A stretch of DNA of 6,750 nucleotides from Bacteroidota bacterium (GTDB taxonomy: Bacteria; Bacteroidota; Bacteroidia; Bacteroidales; Prolixibacteraceae), in assembly GCA_030691295.1 (NCBI GenBank), contig JAUYEQ010000206.1, positions 1 through 6,750 on the forward strand. The letters run 5' to 3'. Position numbers and translations under genes: made by a program. The notes beneath the pieces are model-generated. The model searched no databases, had not been told where the DNA came from, and was given only the letters and a program-made list of their open reading frames with translations. The stretch's first letter is position 1. Every line of letters begins with the position of its first letter. Shown in pieces: positions 1 through 4,375 of this stretch.

Positions 1-821
1 CGTGCTCCACGGAACGAATAAATACTTTGGGCATCGTCGCCAACCACGCAAATATTATTGTGTTTGGCTGCCAGCTTTTTAATGATCATGTACTGCGAAT
101 GGTTCGTATCCTGGTACTCGTCAACCAGAATGTAACCGAAAATGCGTTGGTACTTGTCCAGAACTTCGGGATGATTTCTGAAAAGCACATTTGTTTTCAT
201 CAGCAAATCATCAAAATCCATGGCTCCGGCCAGAAAGCACCGTTTGGTGTATTCCTTGTAAATTGTGGTGATGTAAGGCATTTTTATGCTTTGGTCGTAT
301 TCAACCGTTTCGGGCAGCGTGGCGTACATTTCAGAAGAAACAAGGTTGTTTTTCGCTGCCGAAATCCGACCTGCAACCACATTGGTTTTGTAAGTTTTGT
401 CGTCGAGCTTTAAATCTTTGATGATGCTCTTTATCAGGCTTTTTGAATCGGACGAATCGTAAATGGTGAAGTTTGACGGGTATCCCAAAGTTTCTGATTC
501 GGTTCTTAAAATACGCGCAAAAATGGCGTGGAACGTTCCCATCCACAGGTAACGTGCAGTATTCGGGCCAACCATTTCCGAGATACGGCTTTTCATTTCT
601 TTGGCGGCCTTGTTGGTAAAAGTAAGGGCCAAAACCGATCCGGGTTTTACCCCATTCTTTAATAAATGTGTAATCCGGTAGGTTAAAACCCTTGTCTTTC
701 CCGATCCTGCTCCTGCAATAATCAGTGATGCGCCGTTGATGTTTTCAACCGCAAGCCGCTGAGGCTCATTCAATCCTTCTAGGTAATTCTGCACTTTGTC
801 CTGTTCTAAAATGGAGTTCAA
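1..821 (-). CDS. uvrD: UvrD/PcrA-family ATP-dependent DNA helicase, N-terminal part (runs off left edge)
   Basis: Superfamily 1 DNA helicase, a 3'-5' translocase of nucleotide-excision and mismatch repair or replication-conflict resolution; acts in the cytoplasm on DNA. Counting from the TTG at 821, the motifs appear in family order: Q-motif region GLNEPQR (16-22), Walker A AGAGSGKT (36-43, Lys42), motif Ia LTFTNKAAKEM, motif Ib GTFHAIFARILR, Walker B LVDEYQDTN (Asp234, Glu235) and motif III GDDAQSIYSFRG (from about 261). Only about 273 residues are in the window; family members are usually 650-800 aa, so motifs IV-VI lie beyond the left edge. The start is uncertain. TTG 821 gives an N-terminus of MNSILEQDK. 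GTG 794 has AGGA a few bases upstream and gives MQNYLEGLNE, a more typical family start. ATG 938 would add 39 unconserved-looking residues. Family assignment is secure; uvrD versus pcrA cannot be decided here. Confidence 0.95.
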   Translation of the reverse strand, partial: MNSILEQDKVQNYLEGLNEPQRLAVENINGASLIIAGAGSGKTRVLTYRITHLLKNGVKPGSVLALTFTNKAAKEMKSRISEMVGPNTARYLWMGTFHAIFARILRTESETLGYPSNFTIYDSSDSKSLIKSIIKDLKLDDKTYKTNVVAGRISAAKNNLVSSEMYATLPETVEYDQSIKMPYITTIYKEYTKRCFLAGAMDFDDLLMKTNVLFRNHPEVLDKYQRIFGYILVDEYQDTNHSQYMIIKKLAAKHNNICVVGDDAQSIYSFRGA

Positions 822-976
822 AAGTAAAACTGTTTTTCCAGTTTTAAGGGCGGCAAGGTAAGTAGTTTTCAACAATAGTTGTTTAGCGGACTTCTGATAG
901 GAAAATTGGGATGATGCCAGAATTAAATCAACAGGCATAATACCATTTCGATTCTGAAATATTTTTAGGTGCAGAG

Positions 977-1168
977 AACCACAAAGTGGTTGAATATGAA
1001 TAGCCCTGAGTGAAACTCAGGGGTAACGGAAAGATAGGTTTTGCAACCCTGCAAAGGGTTGAATTTGTTCGTCTTTGATATTCAACCCTTTGCAGGGTTG
1101 TTGTCCTTTGTCATCATGTTACCCCGGATTCCATCCGGGGCTATTGACATTAAATCCCTTCAGGATTT
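977..1168. repeat. Composite palindromic element: two inverted copies of a three-hairpin module
   Basis: The arms 977-1064 and 1080-1168 are head-to-head copies of one unit around a 15-nt spacer. The inner 21 bp are perfectly inverted (1044-1064 against 1080-1100), and each inner arm is itself a hairpin (CAACCCT..AGGGTTG). Moving outward, each arm next has a GC-rich hairpin flanked by GTTAC and CTATT: 1004-1022 (CCCTGAGT..ACTCAGGG) and 1122-1140 (CCCCGGAT..ATCCGGGG). It then has an outer hairpin: 977-991 (AACCAC AAA GTGGTT) and 1152-1168 (AAATCC..GGATTT). Middle and outer stems differ in sequence between arms but keep pairing, as compensatory changes would. Similar dispersed palindromes are, from memory, common between genes in Bacteroidota and resemble REP/BIME elements; that assignment is inference. 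A 77-codon plus-strand reading frame over 1041-1274 is mostly the repeat read as codons and is not called. I see nothing else in the 822-1287 gap. Confidence 0.85.
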
Positions 1169-1287
1169 CAAAAAACATTTGATAACTGATGAACAGAAAT
1201 TATCAATTTGGAAATTTTGTCGTACACGCACAAAAGATAAATCAATTTTTAGCGTTAATATTGTGAATTCTTAAAAGAAAAAGTAGA

Positions 1288-2619
1288 ATGAACATTCAAA
1301 GTAGAGTTGCTGCATTCATTGTTTTGATCATTTTTGCCCTTGTTCCAACCATGGCTTTTTCACAGATTACTTCTGTTGCCAACGAGGTTGTGCCAACAGA
1401 ATATTCAAGCGGAAGTCAGGATAACATTCATGTTTTCTGTGGTGAAAAAGGAGATTTGAATGCTTCGTTAATTGCCACTTCTCCAAACAATGAAACTGCC
1501 AGTTTCGAGTGGCTGAAATACAATGAGGCAACCCGTAGTTTTGATCCATTCCTGAATGATCAATCAGGAAATACAACTTCAACAATTTCTAACCTGGCAG
1601 ACGGATGTTACCGGTTAAATATTACCGGCACTTCCGGAGTAACAACATACACTGCCTGGGCTTTTAATAATTACGTTGAAGCGACGGCTGAAATTCCGGA
1701 ATCGGATTGTTTTTCATTTACTCTGAAGGGAACTTTATTGTCGCCCCCAACATTTTCATACATTGATCTTCCAACGGGTCAACCCAAACTATTGAATAAA
1801 GAGATTGAAGTTGAATGGATGGAAAATGGCAGTACGGTTGTTAGCCGGATTATAATTTCTGAAATATTCGGCCCGCCTACAACAAACACCAATTATGTAT
1901 TGTCGGTAACCGACCGCTTTGATTGTGTTGCCAGAGTTAATGTTGAGTATATTTCAATTGTCACCAAGGCATCATTTGAGGCAACTAAACCTGAACGTAA
2001 AAGTGATTCGAGATTTGACGAGGCGCCATTGAGGGTTGCTTTCAACAATACTTCGGAAAACGGCGATGTAGGGAAATTTGAATGGTTTATCTTCCGGGAT
2101 CTTGATGAAATTAAAAGAGAATCGGCAGCAAACGGGGGTGTTGTAAAGGACAGTATTCTGATTAAAATTTTCACTGACAGCCCCGAATATATTTTTGAGA
2201 ACTCCGGAACATACATGGTTAAACTGGTATCAAAAAAAGTATCTGAGTTTCATACCTGCACCGATACCTTTTACATGAGTGATTATATTGTTGCTGATAC
2301 TGCGTTCATTGAGGCGCCCAATGTTTTCACCCCAAATGGAGATGAATTCAATGAGAAATTTGTAGTCAGGTTCTTCTCAATGAAAACTGTTAAAATTTCG
2401 ATTTTTAACCGTTGGGGAAAAGTACTGCACGTATGGGAGAGCAACAATGTTCAGGGATTCAGTCCGACAATTGATTCAACTCCTCAGGCTGTTTGGGATG
2501 GTAAAGTTGGAGGCAAAGTAGCTACCCCCGGAGTTTATTATTACGTGGTGGAAGGTACCGGGCGTGATGGCGACAGAAAGCGAACAAGCGGATTTTTCCA
2601 TCTGTTCAGGGGAAAATAG
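1288..2619 (+). CDS. Secreted protein with PKD-like domain and T9SS type B (gliding-motility-associated) C-terminal sorting domain
   Basis: 443 aa. Residues 1-25 form a signal peptide: polar start, hydrophobic run about 8-20, and likely cleavage after AFS before Gln26. Residues about 45-130 form a beta-rich module with Cys51 and Cys107 (DGCYRLNI, typical of Ig-like/SprB-like repeats). A second beta-rich stretch covers about 140-225. Residues about 229-336 look PKD-like: APLRVAFNNTS, a FEWFIF strand and YIFENSGTYMVKL. Residues 343-443 are a type B sorting domain, with APNVFTPNGD (343-352), IFNRWGKVL (372-380), VWDG (402-405) and the GVYYYVVEG strand. In this family the C-terminal domain directs export through T9SS and surface attachment or release. 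The ATG has only an A-rich leader. It stands alone on the plus strand, converging with the hicBA remnant, with no clear terminator directly downstream. No enzymatic domain is recognised; an adhesin or surface-structure role is a guess. Confidence 0.9.
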   Translation: MNIQSRVAAFIVLIIFALVPTMAFSQITSVANEVVPTEYSSGSQDNIHVFCGEKGDLNASLIATSPNNETASFEWLKYNEATRSFDPFLNDQSGNTTSTISNLADGCYRLNITGTSGVTTYTAWAFNNYVEATAEIPESDCFSFTLKGTLLSPPTFSYIDLPTGQPKLLNKEIEVEWMENGSTVVSRIIISEIFGPPTTNTNYVLSVTDRFDCVARVNVEYISIVTKASFEATKPERKSDSRFDEAPLRVAFNNTSENGDVGKFEWFIFRDLDEIKRESAANGGVVKDSILIKIFTDSPEYIFENSGTYMVKLVSKKVSEFHTCTDTFYMSDYIVADTAFIEAPNVFTPNGDEFNEKFVVRFFSMKTVKISIFNRWGKVLHVWESNNVQGFSPTIDSTPQAVWDGKVGGKVATPGVYYYVVEGTGRDGDRKRTSGFFHLFRGK

Positions 2620-2698
2620 CAAATACTGCGTCCGTCAATCTGTGAACTTTCTATTTGTGGAAGCGTGATTTTATCTTGTAATTTATTGTATATTGATT

Positions 2699-2791
2699 CT
2701 ACACAGAGGGAATATCCAATTGTTTGCAGATGTTTTTACACAAGCGGTTGTCAATTTCTTTATGCCTTACAACGGCAGATTGCTTAATCCA
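2699..2791 (-). pseudogene. hicA: HicA toxin remnant (C-terminal tail only)
   Basis: Reading the minus strand one frame off from the hicB remnant gives about 30 open codons ending at a TAG (2699-2701), including SAVVRHKEIDNRLCKNICKQ. This resembles the C-terminal segment of HicA mRNA-interferase toxins, where a V-P-x-H-K-E-L strand-turn is followed by a final helix. There is no start codon and no N-terminal half; the GSH segment carrying the catalytic histidine is absent, so it cannot act as a toxin. The sequence runs directly on from the truncated hicB, overlapping its stop codon in another frame. A deletion that removed the hicB 3' end and the hicA 5' two thirds would explain this. Recognition is by motif memory over a short stretch, so the family call is moderate; the lack of a full gene is certain. 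Confidence 0.55.
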
Positions 2792-2939
2792 GAAAAAGTG
2801 TCAATGCATCTTTCAGGTTTTCCTTCAATTCGTCAAGCGTTTTGCCTTGCGACATAACTGGGGGATATTCTTGTATTTGGCCTACATAAAAACCATCTTC
2901 ACCTTTTTCTACCAATATGGTTAAATCCATCCGTTTCAT
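2784..2939 (-). pseudogene. hicB: Truncated HicB-family antitoxin
   Basis: 51 codons from ATG 2939 (MKRMDLT), or 48 from the second ATG at 2930, which gives the more usual start MDLTILVEKG. The peptide has the HicB partial-RNase-H-fold pattern: first strand LTILVEKGEDGFYVGQI, then the P-x-V-x-S-Q-G-K-T turn and the helix LDELKENLKDALTLFL. Family members continue for roughly 20 or more residues; this one stops at a TAA (2784-2786) just as that helix ends. HicB normally neutralises HicA and autoregulates the operon. Here the toxin is reduced to a tail, so the unit is most likely a relic, although the short peptide could still be expressed. The same frame is open further upstream to an ATG at 3107, but that stretch reads through a terminator-like hairpin and looks non-coding. 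Confidence 0.7.
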
Positions 2940-2964
2940 ATAACACTGATTAAAAATTGAATTG

Positions 2965-2997
2965 TAAAGGTATGAATTTCCCAATAATTGTACACAA
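2965..2997 (-). promoter_or_regulatory. Possible Bacteroidota-type promoter for the hicB remnant
   Basis: On the minus strand TACCTTTA (2972-2965) matches the Bacteroidota -7 consensus TAnnTTTG at all but the last base. A TTG (2997-2995) sits 22 nt further upstream, where the -33 element is expected. The position, 26-33 nt ahead of ATG 2939, suits a short leader. Both motifs are weak, so this is a candidate only. Confidence 0.3.
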
Positions 2998-3000
2998 TGA

Positions 3001-3027
3001 AAAACCCGGGAGACATTCCCGGGTTTT
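3001..3027. terminator. Strong terminator-like hairpin
   Basis: A perfect 11-bp stem, AAAACCCGGGA (3001-3011) with TCCCGGGTTTT (3017-3027), closes a 5-nt GACAT loop. The stem ends in an A/T run on both strands, so it could stop transcription either way. On the minus strand the stem runs into five T residues. It lies just upstream of the hicB remnant, where it would insulate that unit from read-through. It could also be the distant terminator of the plus-strand gene ending at 2619. Confidence 0.7.
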
Positions 3028-3077
3028 GCATTTCCCAAAGAAACGTTTGTTAATTCAAAACAAGGGTATAAACTAAG

Positions 3078-3096
3078 ATTGTTGAGGTTCAACAAT
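3078..3096. repeat. Small hairpin next to the repeat cluster
   Basis: ATTGTTGA (3078-3085) and TCAACAAT (3089-3096) pair perfectly around a 3-nt loop. It ends two bases before the first CATCGAT of the adjoining repeat cluster. Too short to assign a function. Confidence 0.5.
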
Positions 3097-3098
3097 AC

Positions 3099-3249
3099 AT
3101 CGATCAATCAAAAGACCTAAAATATCAATCAAAAGACCTAATCGTTTAGGTCTTTTGATTCATCGATCAGTTAAACAACCGCATTTTTTAGGTCTTTTAT
3201 ATCATCGATTGGCAAAACAACCTAAAATATCCTATAAAATACCTAAACA
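3099..3249. repeat. Cluster of direct and inverted ATCGAT / AAAAGACCTAAA repeats
   Basis: Unit A is ATCGAT then CAATCAAAAGACCTAAA (3099-3121). Unit A' (3124-3141) repeats 18 bp of it exactly, 21 bp downstream. Unit B is inverted, TTTAGGTCTTTTGATT then CATCGAT (3145-3167). Unit C, TTTAGGTCTTTTATAT then CATCGAT (3187-3209), repeats B 42 bp further on. Degenerate copies CCTAAAATATC (3221-3231) and ATACCTAAAC (to 3249) follow. A' and B form a perfect 15-bp hairpin with a TCGT loop (3127-3160); A and B can pair instead over 23 bp with one mismatch. The CCTAAA core, either strand, recurs again at 3274 and 3329. Spacings of 21 and 42 bp are two and four helical turns, which suits same-face protein binding; that reading is inference. 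No partner gene is evident. Confidence 0.8.
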
Positions 3250-3288
3250 ATCCCCTTCGTCAGGTAAACAAAGTTTAGGCACACCTAT

Positions 3289-3331
3289 AAAAAAGCAAAG
3301 GCCATATCCTGTATAAAGCAGAATATGGCCT
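3289..3331 (-). terminator. Rho-independent terminator of the 3356-3838 gene
   Basis: On the minus strand AGGCCATAT (3331-3323) pairs with ATATGGCCT (3307-3299). Inner pairs (CAG with CTG) continue after one mismatch around a 7-nt loop. The stem is followed by TTTGC and then six T residues (3294-3289). It lies about 25 bp past the stop codon of the 160-aa gene, as expected for an intrinsic terminator. Confidence 0.8.
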
Positions 3332-3355
3332 AAAATAGTAACTGGTTTTCCTGAA

Positions 3356-3838
3356 TTATTTTGCTTCAGTTTCGGTTTTGCCTGAAGCTGTACGTGGGAA
3401 AAACTGTTTCATATCGTTATAAACAGTTACTGCATTGCTTATCTTTTCGCTGGAGCTGTAACGTACCGAGCGGTAAAATGCCAGTACATCCTGGTAGTTG
3501 TCGTAATCGAGCATGATTTTCATGTCAGTAAGCTTACGGAGAACATCTTCTGCCAGCATAATCATTTCTTCGGTCTCGGCGCGGGTCTGATAGTCGCGTT
3601 CAAACTCTTCCCGGTCGATAAACGAAGGTGCCAGCTCGGGAAATTGCCCCATATAGGCGCGGCCTTTGTTTATTTTTAATTTGTTTTGCTCGGCCACCGA
3701 GCCGTAGGTGCGGCGGTCGTCGTTCGACAAAACCGGAGCTTTGGGAGTAATAATTTCGAGCAAGGTTCTCAATGCCTGATTGGCATTCTCTTTTTCTTCG
3801 GCAGTAAAAACTACCTGGATTAAATCGTCGTTGATCAT
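3356..3838 (-). CDS. Hypothetical cytoplasmic protein, 160 aa, alpha-helical
   Basis: No signal peptide or membrane segment is visible, and the protein is acidic and predicted mostly helical. An N-terminal helix (about 12-30, TAEEKENANQALRTLLEII) is followed by a Pro/Asp/Arg-rich turn (32-45). Next comes a conserved-looking KGRAYMGQFPELAPSFID segment (58-75), long charged helices (77-107) and the stretch DVLAFYRSVRYSSSEKISNA (117-136), then NDMKQFFPR. The plan of 'ELAPSFID..EF' followed by 'FYRSVRYSS..' resembles a family of short uncharacterised Bacteroidota proteins that I recall only loosely; no function is known to me. The ATG has an A-rich leader and no Shine-Dalgarno sequence, and a terminator follows at 3289-3331. 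Its base composition is clearly richer in GC than the two genes upstream of it (one 60-base row, 3601-3660, counts to about 55% GC), suggesting a different history or stronger codon selection. Confidence 0.85.
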   Translation of the reverse strand: MINDDLIQVVFTAEEKENANQALRTLLEIITPKAPVLSNDDRRTYGSVAEQNKLKINKGRAYMGQFPELAPSFIDREEFERDYQTRAETEEMIMLAEDVLRKLTDMKIMLDYDNYQDVLAFYRSVRYSSSEKISNAVTVYNDMKQFFPRTASGKTETEAK

Positions 3839-3894
3839 TGGTTTTTGTTTTAAAGGATTTATTAATAAACTGAATTAGTAATGAGGATTTCTAT

Positions 3895-4290
3895 TTACTT
3901 GTAAATATGATCCCAAGACTTTGTCCTAATAATTAAATAGCCACCTTCAATCCAAATTTTATACGTTCCTGAATAGCTTACACGAATAACATCTTTCTCC
4001 ATACATCCTTTACGTGTGCATAACTCATTCCCAGAAAAGTTAATTGAATCTCTTGAAATAAATTCGTACGATTTTGAGCAGTTATTACAATCAATAGAAA
4101 AACTAACGTGCCCATTCCTGAATTCCAGATAGTGATACTCATCCGCATATACTTCTTTTTTCGTTTGTGGATCTCTAAATTTTTCTAAAATCCATCTTCT
4201 GTTCTCAATTGCCGGTGGTCGAGCATAGCCTATTGAATAGAAGAACACACTCAAAAGAGTTATCTGTATAAGCTTTGTAATAGTTTTCAT
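3895..4290 (-). CDS. Small secreted META/HslJ-like protein, 131 aa
   Basis: The N-terminus (MKTITKLIQ, then a hydrophobic run about 9-21) is a signal peptide with likely cleavage after GYA at residue 23. No cysteine sits at the cleavage site, so it is not a lipoprotein. The mature 108 residues follow the META/HslJ-like plan: first strand RRWILEKF (31-38), HYLEFRNGHVSFSIDCNNCSKSYEF (53-77, with the C-N-N signature at 68-70), a strand DSINFSG (81-87), then Cys91 and Cys96, and closing strands SGTYKIWIEGGYLIIR. Four cysteines (68, 71, 91, 96) could form two disulfides after export. META-type domains occur in small envelope or stress-related proteins with no fixed biochemical role. It lies 85 bp downstream of the protease gene on the same strand, separated by a long hairpin. 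The META call is by pattern and is moderate; the exported-protein call is firm. Confidence 0.85.
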   Translation of the reverse strand: MKTITKLIQITLLSVFFYSIGYARPPAIENRRWILEKFRDPQTKKEVYADEYHYLEFRNGHVSFSIDCNNCSKSYEFISRDSINFSGNELCTRKGCMEKDVIRVSYSGTYKIWIEGGYLIIRTKSWDHIYK

Positions 4291-4320
4291 AAACAGTTTG
4301 TTTAATTTTGAACTACATAT

Positions 4321-4368
4321 CAGTTAGTCGGTCAATTATCTAATTGTATCTAATTGATCGACTAACTG
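4321..4368. repeat. Long near-perfect hairpin after the protease stop codon
   Basis: CAGTTAGTCGGTCAATTA (4321-4338) pairs with TAATTGATCGACTAACTG (4351-4368): 18 bp with one mismatch (G4331 against T4358) and a 12-nt AT-rich loop. It begins 7 bp past the protease stop and fills most of the 85-bp gap to the META-like gene. It may end or process the protease message, but on the minus strand no T tract follows, so it is not a standard intrinsic terminator. On the plus strand it is followed shortly by a T run, but no plus-strand gene precedes it. Confidence 0.75.
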
Positions 4369-4375
4369 CATTACA

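Noticed and set aside
27..413. 128-aa plus-strand reading frame
   Set aside because: It lies antisense to the helicase, whose motifs are unmistakable in the minus-strand frame; the plus-strand protein has no recognisable features.
1041..1274. 77-aa plus-strand reading frame beginning MQPCKGLNLF
   Set aside because: It starts inside the inner hairpin and its first 45 or so codons are the palindromic element read as protein; no signal, domain or leader supports it.
1893..2216. 107-aa minus-strand reading frame
   Set aside because: Antisense shadow of the T9SS type B protein.
2724..2924. 66-aa plus-strand reading frame
   Set aside because: Overlaps the hicBA remnant antisense and has no recognisable features.
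2784..3107. 107-aa minus-strand frame starting at ATG 3107 as the full HicB gene
   Set aside because: The first 56 codons pass through the 3001-3027 hairpin and resemble no domain; HicB homology begins at MKRMDLT or MDLT (2939/2930).
3099..3249. CRISPR array
   Set aside because: The repeats are mixed direct and inverted, spacers are 3 to about 20 nt and vary, units diverge, and no cas genes are present.
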